Below, piece by piece: positions 42,709-50,270 of a stretch of 64,000 bases of DNA (within the stretch, counting starts at the first letter, position 1; every line of letters begins with the position of its first letter). The position numbers were made by a program, and so were the translations under genes. The stretch is from an uncultured Rhodopila sp. Lineage in GTDB: Bacteria; Pseudomonadota; Alphaproteobacteria; Acetobacterales; Acetobacteraceae. A model generated the notes under the pieces. It made no database searches and was not told the origin of the DNA. It saw only the letters and a list, made by a program, of their open reading frames with translations. The stretch lies in assembly GCA_903932145.1 (NCBI GenBank), contig CAIZFE010000027.1, positions 52,919 through 116,918 of the forward strand, read 5' to 3'.

Positions 42709-42828
42709 CGTCATGCCGACGAAGGTCGGCATCCACGTCTTTTGTTGTTGAAAACATAGACGTGGATAGTGCGCCTTCGCGCACCATGACGATATGTGGA
42801 TAGTGCGCCTTCGCGCACCATGACGATA
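42709..42828. repeat. REP-type repeat with 34-base exact tandem duplication
   Basis: Opens with CGTCATGCCGACGAAGGTCGGCATCC-like palindrome and the ACGTCTTTTG module, then contains two exact head-to-tail copies of a 34-base unit (42761-42794 and 42795-42828) carrying GTGCGCCTTCGCGCACC. Placed between two genes of the EPS region. Confidence 0.82.
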
Positions 42829-42913
42829 TGTGGACGATCCGAGTGTGTCAGTATCAACGCCGATTGATATAAATTCTTTCCAGCGATGCCGGACGTCTCC
42901 GGTTGGAGCGACA

Positions 42914-43438
42914 ATGATGAGCTGGCCTGCCCGCCTGACGCTCAGGATACTGCCGTTACTGGCGGTTGCCGGTTGTTCGCACGATCCGATCCTTTATATC
43001 CCCTCGACAGACCGCACGATGCTGCAGGCGCAGGCCCGGCTGGGCAACGCCGATGACGGCGGCAAAGGCCCGATCAGCGTGGACGAGATGCTGCGGCGGG
43101 CGAAGCAGGGTGATTCCGGTCCGGCGGCGGCGTCCAGCGTCGTGTTGCATTTTGGTGGCGATACCGTTCAGCCCGACGCGGCCCAACGCGACACATTGCG
43201 GCGTTTCGCCACGAAAACGGGTGCCGAAACGCTCGTCGTCAGCAGCCGTCCGGGCAGTTTCTCCGATCCGGCCACGCCGGTCCTCGGACCGCGGCGGGCT
43301 GTGGCGGTCTCGCATGAGTTGTCCGCGATCGTGCCGAATGTGCAGGTCAGGTTCGAGGCGGCCTTGCCGCCTGACGTTGTCGTCGTATCCCTTGGCGGAC
43401 TCCCCGCCAGACTCCCCGCAGGACAGGCCGCGCCATGA
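42914..43438 (+). CDS. OmpA-like lipoprotein of the EPS operon
   Basis: A 174-residue lipoprotein. ATG 42914 (or 42917) has GGAGCG upstream and starts a signal with lipobox VAGC (LRILPLLAVAGCSHDPILYI). The mature part has an OmpA-C-like stretch, SSVVLHFGGDTVQPDAAQRD then TLRRFATKTGAETLVVSSRP, followed by GPRRAVAVSHELSAIVPNVQ. It may anchor the export machine to peptidoglycan. Its end overlaps the chain-length gene as ATGA. Confidence 0.82.
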   Translation: MMSWPARLTLRILPLLAVAGCSHDPILYIPSTDRTMLQAQARLGNADDGGKGPISVDEMLRRAKQGDSGPAAASSVVLHFGGDTVQPDAAQRDTLRRFATKTGAETLVVSSRPGSFSDPATPVLGPRRAVAVSHELSAIVPNVQVRFEAALPPDVVVVSLGGLPARLPAGQAAP

Positions 43439-44919
43439 ACCACCTGTCCACCAATCCAACTGTTGGCTTCTCGGCCGCGCCGCAGTCCGCCGGGCCGTCG
43501 GTGGTGGAAACGATTCAGGTTCTGCTGACGGCCGCATGGCGGCGGCGGTACATGGTGCTGGTGCCGATGATGTTGCTACCGATCCTGGGCGGCATCGCCG
43601 GGCATTTCGCGCCCAAGACCTACGAAACCAAGATGACGATCCTGATTCAGGAGCCCGGCAAGCTCAATCCGTTTCTGGAAGACCTGAGCGTCAAGACCAA
43701 CCTGAAGGACCGGATGCCGGCGTTGTTGGCGCTGCTGACCAGCCGGCATGTCATGCAGTCGGTTGCGCTCGACCTTGGGATGATCAAGGCCGATACGCCG
43801 GACAAGGAGGTCGATCGGTCGGTTGCCGAACTGTCCGCCGCTGTGTCCGCCCAACTGATCGGCCAGGAACTGGTCGAGCTTCGCTACAAAGCCCAGACGC
43901 CGGCCAATATCGACAAGGTGCTGATGCGCATCGGCGAACGGTTCATGGAACGGGTCGAGGCGCCGGAAGACAGTTCCATGCGTGGCTCTGTCGCGTTCCT
44001 TGATCACGAATTGACCGACACGACGGCGCGGCTTGATGCGGCTGAGGCCGCGGTCGCGGAATACCGAGCGAAGAACGCACAGTCGCTGCCGGATCAGCGG
44101 ACGACCAATCTGCAGCGGCTGTCGTTGCTGCGCGATCAGCTCTCGGAACACGAGGTCAAGCTGGTGGGCGCGCAAACCGATTTCGATGAAACCCGAGCAC
44201 GCCTGGCGCAGACCGATCCGGTGATCGGCCGGTTGGAAACGGAAATCGTGGCCACCCGCGGCGACCTGGCGGTGCTGCGCAGCCGTTACACCGACGAACA
44301 CTCCAAGGTTCAGGCGGCCGCGCGCAAGTTGGAGCGTCTGGAGGATGAGCGGGCCAGCCTGGTGCAGGCGGGACAGGGCGCCGCGCCGATCGATCTGGAC
44401 CGGATGTGGAATATGGCCGCGGTTGCGCGCAAGGAAGGCGATGGCTCCCAGCCGCTGCTCGTATCCCAGGTCGCGATGTTGGAAGCCGCTCGGACTCACC
44501 TGGAGCAATGGCGCAGCGAGACGGTGAATCTGCGGCGGGCGGTAGCGGAGATGTCAGCCGCGGTGGAGGCATCCGGCGATGTCGAGCGGGATCTGGAAAA
44601 GCGCCAGCGGGCGGTGGACGAAACCCGGGACCTGGTGCAGTCACTGCGTAAGCGGTTCGAAATGGCGAAGGTGACCGGCGAATTGTCGCGCTTCCAGGCA
44701 CCGGAGCGGATCAAGGTCATCGACCGGCCGGTGGTTCCGACAACCCCGATGAAGCGGCTGACGATCCTGTTCGCTCTGGGCGGTCTGTTCGGCGGCCTGG
44801 CGCTGGGTGCCGGTTTGGCGGTCCTGATGGAACTGTCCGATACGACGGTGCGGCGGATCAGGCAGATGGAGAAGCTGACCGGGGTGCCGGTGCTGGGCCG
44901 GCTGGCCGCGATGGATTAG
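43435..44919 (+). CDS. Polysaccharide chain-length determinant (Wzz/GumC-like)
   Basis: A 494-residue PCP-type protein. The first membrane segment is around 40-58 (YMVLVPMMLLPILGGIAGHF), then a long periplasmic coiled coil runs through about 190-430 (VAEYRAKNAQSLPDQRTTNL, REARARLAQTDPVIGRL-like heptads). The second membrane segment is near 455 (LTILFALGGLFGGLALGAGL). The Pro motif VPTTPMKRLTILFAL precedes it. No kinase domain is fused. It would set EPS length together with the SLBB protein and CpsD-like ATPase encoded at 52255-55112. Confidence 0.9.
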   Translation: MNHLSTNPTVGFSAAPQSAGPSVVETIQVLLTAAWRRRYMVLVPMMLLPILGGIAGHFAPKTYETKMTILIQEPGKLNPFLEDLSVKTNLKDRMPALLALLTSRHVMQSVALDLGMIKADTPDKEVDRSVAELSAAVSAQLIGQELVELRYKAQTPANIDKVLMRIGERFMERVEAPEDSSMRGSVAFLDHELTDTTARLDAAEAAVAEYRAKNAQSLPDQRTTNLQRLSLLRDQLSEHEVKLVGAQTDFDETRARLAQTDPVIGRLETEIVATRGDLAVLRSRYTDEHSKVQAAARKLERLEDERASLVQAGQGAAPIDLDRMWNMAAVARKEGDGSQPLLVSQVAMLEAARTHLEQWRSETVNLRRAVAEMSAAVEASGDVERDLEKRQRAVDETRDLVQSLRKRFEMAKVTGELSRFQAPERIKVIDRPVVPTTPMKRLTILFALGGLFGGLALGAGLAVLMELSDTTVRRIRQMEKLTGVPVLGRLAAMD

Positions 44920-45268
44920 CGCGCGTTCACTGTGACTGGAAACGGTGGGTCGTCGATTTGCCCGGTGTGGAGGGTAAACTTGGCCCCATAGGCATCGGGA
45001 TAAGCGATTGGTGGGGAAGGTTTATGCCGCGAACGTGGCTTTCCACTCTCCGTCATGGCCGGGCTTGGCCTGGCCACCCACGACTTTGCTGGGAACGGCA
45101 CAAAAAGTCGTGGGTGACCGGACCAAGCCCGGTCATGACGAATGGGAAAGACCTCCCCACCAAACGCCTTATCCCGATGGCAATGGAGCCAAGCCCGGCC
45201 ATGACGATGGGAAAAACGACGGCTTTACAGCGGAAATGCTGGCTGGCCTCGCTAAAGGAAACCGGAAC
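44920..45268. other. Gene-less 349-base stretch carrying a foldback repeat
   Basis: No gene was supported here. It is mostly occupied by a nested inverted repeat (44978-45192) described separately. The glycosyltransferase start at 45269 lies beyond it. Confidence 0.6.
44978..45192. repeat. Nested foldback repeat, copy 1
   Basis: Outer arms at 44978-45023 and 45147-45192 are imperfect inverted repeats built on CCCATAGGCATCGGGATAAGC. Inner arms 45050-45087 and 45103-45140 carry CGTCATGGCCGGGCTTGG and its mirror, with CCCACGACTTT next to the loop. A related unit lies at 48966-49127. Confidence 0.75.
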
Positions 45269-46402
45269 ATGACATCCGATACGACGCTCGGCCCAATCGT
45301 TCACGTCGTGCAGCATCTGCGGCCAGGCGGTCTGGAAGTCATGGCGTTGGAGCTGGCCCGCGCCCAGGCGGCCCGGCATCCGACGTTGCTCGTCAGCCTG
45401 GATGGCGACGCGGAGACGACGCTGGCGGCGTGGCCGAGACTGCGATCGCAGAGCGATCAGTTGATTTTCCTCGGGAAAAAGCCCGGTCTCGACCCGATGC
45501 TGCCGGTCCGGTTGTTCTCGCTGTTCCGGCGGCTGAAGCCGTGCGGCGTCCACACGCACCATATCGGTCCGCTGTTGTATGCCGGCCCGGCCGCCCGAGC
45601 CGCCGGGGTGCCGATCCGCGTCCACACCGAACATGATGCGTGGCATTTGCAAAATGCGAGGCGGCGTCGCATTGCGCAACTGGCGCTGGCCGCGACGAAC
45701 CCGATTCTGATCGCCGATGCGCCGCATGTTGCGAACATGGTGGCGAAAACCCTGAAGCGTCCAGCCCCGCGGGTGATCCTGAATGGTGTGGATATGGAGC
45801 GGTTCGCACCGGGCAACGCGGCGGACGCCCGCCTTCAGCTTGGATTACCGGAGTATCGCAAGATCATTGGTATCGCCGCCCGGCTGGAACCGGTGAAGGG
45901 CGTCGATGTCGCGATCGCGGCCATGCAATCGGTGCCGGATGCGCTTCTGGTGATCGCCGGAAGCGGCGGCCAGCGCGGAAATCTTGAGAAACAGGCGGCA
46001 TCTCTTGGTGTTTCGGATCGAATCCGCTTCCTGGGTCATGTGGACGATACCGCCCTGTTTTATCAGGCCATCGACGTGCTGTGCCTGCCGTCCCGGGATG
46101 AAGGGTTGCCGCTGGCGCTACTGGAAGCCCAGGCCAGTGGCACCCGGGTCGTCGCGTCCCGTGTCGGTGGGGTTCCGGCCGGCGTCGATCCGGTCAGCGG
46201 CGTTCTGGTGGCGGCGGAGGATCCCGACGCGTTGGCACAGGCCTTGCGATGTGTGTTGGGCGAAGACACCGCGACCCAAAGCAGCCCCCGTTCCTTCGTG
46301 GAACACACGGCCAGCCTGGCAGCGATGGCTTCGGCCTACTCGCACATCATGTTGGGAACCGCGCCATGCACACCGCGATCGAGAATGCCACCGCCGTCGT
46401 GA
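45269..46402 (+). CDS. Glycosyltransferase family 4-type
   Basis: A 377-residue GT-B enzyme; ATG 45269 follows AAAGGAAACCGG. Segments: IVHVVQHLRPGGLEVMALEL, GVHTHHIGPLLYAGPAARAA, VILNGVDMERFAPGNAADAR, then donor-site RLEPVKGVDVAIAAMQSVPD and LPSRDEGLPLALLEAQASGT (E-x7-E). The longer open frame upstream runs through a repeat and was rejected. It overlaps the next gene by 37 bases. Confidence 0.9.
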   Translation: MTSDTTLGPIVHVVQHLRPGGLEVMALELARAQAARHPTLLVSLDGDAETTLAAWPRLRSQSDQLIFLGKKPGLDPMLPVRLFSLFRRLKPCGVHTHHIGPLLYAGPAARAAGVPIRVHTEHDAWHLQNARRRRIAQLALAATNPILIADAPHVANMVAKTLKRPAPRVILNGVDMERFAPGNAADARLQLGLPEYRKIIGIAARLEPVKGVDVAIAAMQSVPDALLVIAGSGGQRGNLEKQAASLGVSDRIRFLGHVDDTALFYQAIDVLCLPSRDEGLPLALLEAQASGTRVVASRVGGVPAGVDPVSGVLVAAEDPDALAQALRCVLGEDTATQSSPRSFVEHTASLAAMASAYSHIMLGTAPCTPRSRMPPPS

Positions 46403-47544
46403 CCATGGGCGCCCTGACGCTCAACGCCTGGCACCATGTTGGCTGGCCCGTCGCGATGAAGGCGGTGTCGCGGTTGCTCCCGGCCCCGGCGCCGGTGTCT
46501 CCCCTGGCCGACGATGCGCTGCCCGCGATTACCGTGGTCATGCCGGCCTATAACGAGGCGGCCCATATCGCCGCGAAAATCCGCAATCTCGCGAGCCAGG
46601 ACTATCCGGCGGATCGCCTGACCGTGCTGATCGCCTGCGACGGCTGCACCGACGCAACGGTCGCGATCGCCCGTGACACGCTGGCGGAGGCCGCCTGCGC
46701 GCACCTGAACGCCACGGTGATCGACCACAGCCGCAACCGCGGCAAGGTGGCGGTGCTGAACGGCACCATCGCGGTCGTGCAGACCGAGGTGGTTGTCCTG
46801 ACCGATGTCTCGGCGATGCTGCCCGAAGACGCGATGCGCCGCGCCGCCGCCCATTTCGCCGACCCGAAGCTGGGCGCGGTCGGCGGCACCTATCGTCTGG
46901 TCAAGCCGGGTTCCGCCGGAGAGGCTGGCTATTGGACCTATCAGATCGCGGTGAAGCGCGGTGAGGCCGCGATGGGCGCTCCGCTGGGCCTGCATGGCGC
47001 CTTCTACGCGATCCGCCGGTCAGCCTGGGCGGCCCTGCCGGCGGACACGATCAACGACGATTTCATCCTGCCGCTGGAGATCTTCGGCCGTGGCTGGCGC
47101 GTCGCTTATGACGAGACGATTGTGGCCCTGGAGGACGAACAGTGCGACCCGGCCGCCGACCTGCGCCGCCGCCGCCGCATCGCCAGCGGAAACGCGCAGC
47201 AAGCGATCCGTCTGGCCTGGCTGTTGAACCCGCGTTTCGGTGGTGTCGCTCTGGCGTTCGCCTCGGGCAAGGCCCTGCGGGTCGCCGCGCCGTTCCTGAT
47301 CGCGCTCAGCCTGTTGGGTTCGGTTGCGTTGGCGAGCACGTCAATCGTTTTTGCGATGCTGGCCGCGATGCAAATCGCGGGACTGGCCGGTGCGGGCCTT
47401 GGCGTGCTGGCCGGTGCCACCGCGCCGCGTGCCCTGGCCATCGCGCGGTATGCCGTTGGCGGCCACTTCGCCAGCGCGATCGGTGTGGTTCGCTACTGTT
47501 CGGGCCGGTGCCGGCTGCCCTGGCGCCGTGACGTGATCGCCTGA
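46366..47544 (+). CDS. Glycosyltransferase family 2 membrane protein
   Basis: A 392-residue GT2 enzyme: ITVVMPAYNEAAHIAAKIRN, TVLIACDGCTDATVAIARDT (acidic D-x-C-T-D), SRNRGKVAVLNGTIAVVQTE, VVLTDVSAMLPEDAMRRAAA, then a second acidic site ALPADTINDDFILPLEIFGR and the RRRRIASGNAQQAIRL segment. Two or three C-terminal hydrophobic helices follow (residues 300-365). This order resembles membrane GT2 enzymes that build or initiate polymers. It may be the polymerising or priming glycosyltransferase; no other clear polymerase was seen. Confidence 0.9.
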   Translation: MHTAIENATAVVTMGALTLNAWHHVGWPVAMKAVSRLLPAPAPVSPLADDALPAITVVMPAYNEAAHIAAKIRNLASQDYPADRLTVLIACDGCTDATVAIARDTLAEAACAHLNATVIDHSRNRGKVAVLNGTIAVVQTEVVVLTDVSAMLPEDAMRRAAAHFADPKLGAVGGTYRLVKPGSAGEAGYWTYQIAVKRGEAAMGAPLGLHGAFYAIRRSAWAALPADTINDDFILPLEIFGRGWRVAYDETIVALEDEQCDPAADLRRRRRIASGNAQQAIRLAWLLNPRFGGVALAFASGKALRVAAPFLIALSLLGSVALASTSIVFAMLAAMQIAGLAGAGLGVLAGATAPRALAIARYAVGGHFASAIGVVRYCSGRCRLPWRRDVIA

Positions 47545-48047
47545 CTCGCCGCCTTGATAGCAGGGCGATCGGTGAACGATCGAACGCTTAAACGTTGCAC
47601 TGTTCTGACCGCGACCGATGCTGCGCCCGACCCCGGGTATGGCCAGGTTTGTGTCTCTGGCGAAGGGAAAGTGCGGCAGAGTCATTCAGTCTGGCCGGGC
47701 GAACCACGATAGATGAAAATGCTGGTGGGCCGGCAGCGGCGTGACGGACCCGGTTCAACGCCAAGGCGCCAAGCCGCCAAGGACGATGCCACGCTCGGCA
47801 AGCCTAACGGACGACGGGCGGGAGAGCGTCCGGCATCTTGGCGTTGAATTGGAATGTTCGGAACGCGTTTGCCGTCACTCCGAGCGGGTCGGGTCCGATG
47901 GCTTCGTTCCGACTGGCGGGGTCGCGCCAGATGGACGCTGACGGGACCCTCAATCCGATGCATCGCGGAGCGTTCATGTACGCGGTTTTTCTGCGCGGCA
48001 CGCACGCAGATATTGACATTATCTAACGTATATGTTAATTCGCAGGC
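47545..48047. other. Gene-less 503-base stretch
   Basis: No gene, RNA or strong repeat was found. There is a CGATCG-N5-CGATCG hairpin soon after the stop codon (about 47567-47583) that might terminate transcription. TTGACA at 48013-48018, with a TTAATT-like -10 around 48035-48040, is a plausible sigma-70 promoter for the next gene. Confidence 0.5.
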
Positions 48048-48875
48048 ATGGAGCATACGGCGCCCACCATGACCCGGCCGGCCACGCCCGATCCCGCACA
48101 GGATCGGACCGGCCGCACTATGCCGAAGCGCCTCGCCGCCCTGTTGCATGTCGTCCGAGTCCTGCTCGGCCACGGCCGCCGCCTCATCGAGACCGTCCCG
48201 GAGCGCGCCGCCAACGTGGAGTTTGCCACTTTGGCCGCGGTTTGGGGGACCTATAGTCTTACGACCATCCTGGCCCGGCTTCAGCGCGGCATTTTGCGCG
48301 CCATGGCATTGGAGCGTTACCTGCTCGCCCGCGCCGCAAAAGGCCGCGAGATCGCGTTCGTGTGCTACAAGGACCCGCGCGATCGGACACCGGCCAAGCC
48401 GGCAGCGGAATCGTCCGAGGGGGAGCCATTAGCTGAAGCCCCGGGTGGCCGGGCCAAGCCGGCCGATCCCGGCCATGACGAAAGGGTGGCCAAGCGCCCC
48501 GCGTTCGATCCGGACGATCTCCGCATCCCCACTCCCGAGGAACTCGACGCCGAGGTGCGCCGCCGTACGTTCGGCCGCACCATCCTCTCGATCTGCATGG
48601 ACCTCGCCGTTATCCCCGGCTTCTGTACTGGCACATTCTGGAATCAGGTGTTCGATACGCTCAATAATTACGGTGGCAGTTTCACGACGCTGTTTCAGAT
48701 CAGGGAACACCGCGAGACATCGTTTCAGAAAGAGCGAGATAAGAAACCGGACACCTGGGACTTTGCCTGGAGGCACCCGGCGCCTGAGATGGTTCGCCAA
48801 GTGTTGGGTTACATGATCGGCGAGGTGCCCATTTTGGACCCGTTTGATCCGCTGCTGGCCACCGCCCCACCCTGA
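48048..48875 (+). CDS. Hypothetical protein with repeat-derived insert
   Basis: A 275-residue protein that I do not recognise. The start is uncertain, because a likely promoter lies immediately upstream and Met codons 8 and 25 are alternatives. Residues 25-110 are helical and basic (LAALLHVVRVLLGHGRRLIE, LARLQRGILRAMALERYLLA). Residues about 115-150 are a Pro/Ala/Glu linker that coincides with a foldback-repeat fragment. The C-terminus (RRRTFGRTILSICMDLAVIP, then GTFWNQVFDTLNNYG) looks conserved. Function unknown. Confidence 0.62.
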   Translation: MEHTAPTMTRPATPDPAQDRTGRTMPKRLAALLHVVRVLLGHGRRLIETVPERAANVEFATLAAVWGTYSLTTILARLQRGILRAMALERYLLARAAKGREIAFVCYKDPRDRTPAKPAAESSEGEPLAEAPGGRAKPADPGHDERVAKRPAFDPDDLRIPTPEELDAEVRRRTFGRTILSICMDLAVIPGFCTGTFWNQVFDTLNNYGGSFTTLFQIREHRETSFQKERDKKPDTWDFAWRHPAPEMVRQVLGYMIGEVPILDPFDPLLATAPP

Positions 48876-48965
48876 TTTGTATTCTCCGGACCTGCGTCGC
48901 ACCCTCGGATTCCGGGGGCGCCTGCGCGCGCGCGAACCGGTCCGATCGAGTAATCGACGAAAACC

Positions 48966-49127
48966 GGGGCCGCCCCATAGGCATCACAATAAGCAATGGG
49001 CGGACCAAATTCTCTCCCGGGACGAGGCCCTGTTCTCTCCGTCATGACCGGGCTTGGCCCGGTCATGAAAAATGTGCAAATACTCCTGACCAACCGCCTC
49101 ATCCTGATGCCTATGGGGCCGTCCCCC
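48966..49127. repeat. Nested foldback repeat, copy 2
   Basis: Outer arms 48966-49008 and 49087-49127 are inverted copies of GCCCCATAGGCATC-type sequence; the centre is a perfect 12-base hairpin TCATGACCGGGC-TTG-GCCCGGTCATGA (49042-49068). Module order matches copy 1 at 44978-45192. Confidence 0.75.
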
Positions 49128-49144
49128 ACCATCTTCGCGTCAGG

Positions 49145-50068
49145 CTATTCGGCGGCCAGGTTCGGCGTGAATTCGAGTGGCAACCCCTTGTGGCCGGTCA
49201 GTCTCTCGCCTTCTTCATACATCTCGAACGCCCGCTTCTTCAAGGCGGGGAGGACCGAGGCTATTTTGTCCAGGTCCAGGTCGGCGGCAATTCCCGGGTA
49301 ACCGGCGCGCTCTATCATAGGACCGAGCTTCTTGTTTTCGATTTGCTCGAAGGTCCAGTCGAGCGGGTCGTCGATGACAGTCAGGTCCCAGTTGGTGCGG
49401 TGGTTCTTGTTGCGCGGACCATAGTGGTAATGCGCGCCTTGCCAGAAACAGTCGAACGCCAGGACTTCCGTTTCTTCGACGTAGGCCTTGCCTTTCGACC
49501 CGCCGACGTCGCCGAGGACATGCAGCGCCAGGCCACCGTCACCGTTTCGCTGCCGCCGCATTTCCAGGCCGAACCGAATGTTGCCCGCTTCGAAGATGTC
49601 GGTGCCGCGGTTGTGTTTGACCGTGTTCCGTTTGCGTTGGAACGTTTCCCTGGCGCAGTCCTCCACCTCGGGCAGGACATTGCGTACGGTGGCGAGTTCG
49701 GTTGCCGCAGCGATGTCTTTGTAGCCGGCCCGTTCCAGCATTTTTGGGAGTTTGCTGCTCAGCGTCCGGATGGTCCAGCCGATCGGATTGCCGTCGGTGA
49801 TCGGGTCCATGCGGCAATGCACGCCCATACCGCCGCCGACCCGTCCGTCTGTGCTCAGTTCGGGGTTTTCCGGGCCATAGACGTAGCTTCTTTCGAGATC
49901 GAAGCAGTTGAAGCGCAGCAGGACAGTCTCTTTGCGGTCAACGTCGGCGGACACCTCGATCGACACGCCCTGATCGGAGTGATCCTCGACATTGGCATCC
50001 CAAAGTTGGTGCCTGACGATGAAGGTCAGTGGTTCAGCGGTAAATCTGGTTCCCTGCGATTGCGGCAT
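49145..50068 (-). CDS. Uncharacterised protein with an internal duplication
   Basis: A 307-residue protein made of two related halves of about 145 residues. Half one: VLLRFNCFDLERSYVYGPEN, DGNPIGWTIRTLSSKLPKML, ERAGYKDIAAATELATVRNV. Half two: VLAFDCFWQGAHYHYGPRNK, DDPLDWTFEQIENKKLGPMI and ERAGYPGIAADLDLDKIASV. The repeated F-D/N-C-F...Y-x-Y-G-P and E-R-A-G-Y motifs suggest one domain duplicated in tandem. There is no signal peptide. I cannot name the family or function. It lies 200 bases after the regulator gene on the same strand. Confidence 0.75.
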   Translation of the reverse strand: MPQSQGTRFTAEPLTFIVRHQLWDANVEDHSDQGVSIEVSADVDRKETVLLRFNCFDLERSYVYGPENPELSTDGRVGGGMGVHCRMDPITDGNPIGWTIRTLSSKLPKMLERAGYKDIAAATELATVRNVLPEVEDCARETFQRKRNTVKHNRGTDIFEAGNIRFGLEMRRQRNGDGGLALHVLGDVGGSKGKAYVEETEVLAFDCFWQGAHYHYGPRNKNHRTNWDLTVIDDPLDWTFEQIENKKLGPMIERAGYPGIAADLDLDKIASVLPALKKRAFEMYEEGERLTGHKGLPLEFTPNLAAE

Positions 50069-50190
50069 CTTGGCTTTCTCCTGTTTGAGGTATTTTCTTG
50101 ATCCTAGCCAGCAGGCGTGACGGTCGCAAGTGTGGCGGTTCGTTCGACAGCAGATCCCATTGTGGCGTGCGTGGCCGCGATCTCTTTCCT

Positions 50191-50221
50191 CGTCCTGGCG
50201 CGCCTTCGGCGCGCCAGGACG
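50191..50221. repeat. Short palindrome 14-3-14 (terminator or REP)
   Basis: Perfect hairpin with 14-base arms (CGTCCTGGCGCGCC and its complement) and a TTC loop, 50 bases after the end of the NtrC-type regulator gene on its strand. It could terminate that operon or be another REP copy. Confidence 0.6.
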
Positions 50222-50270
50222 ATGCGGGGCGGTCGGCGTGTCTCGGTGTCAATCCGGCTGGTATGAGCCA

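Noticed and set aside
35353..42828. CRISPR array
   Set aside because: The repeats are palindromic mosaics and one tandem pair, without regular unique spacers; no cas genes are present.
45008..45268. N-terminal extension of the glycosyltransferase
   Set aside because: The extension is translated from the foldback repeat; the conserved protein begins at the ATG at 45269 with its own ribosome-binding site.
47682..48173. 163-residue minus-strand open frame before the hypothetical gene
   Set aside because: Low-complexity Arg/Pro content and no ribosome-binding site; it overlaps the promoter and start of a better-supported plus-strand gene.
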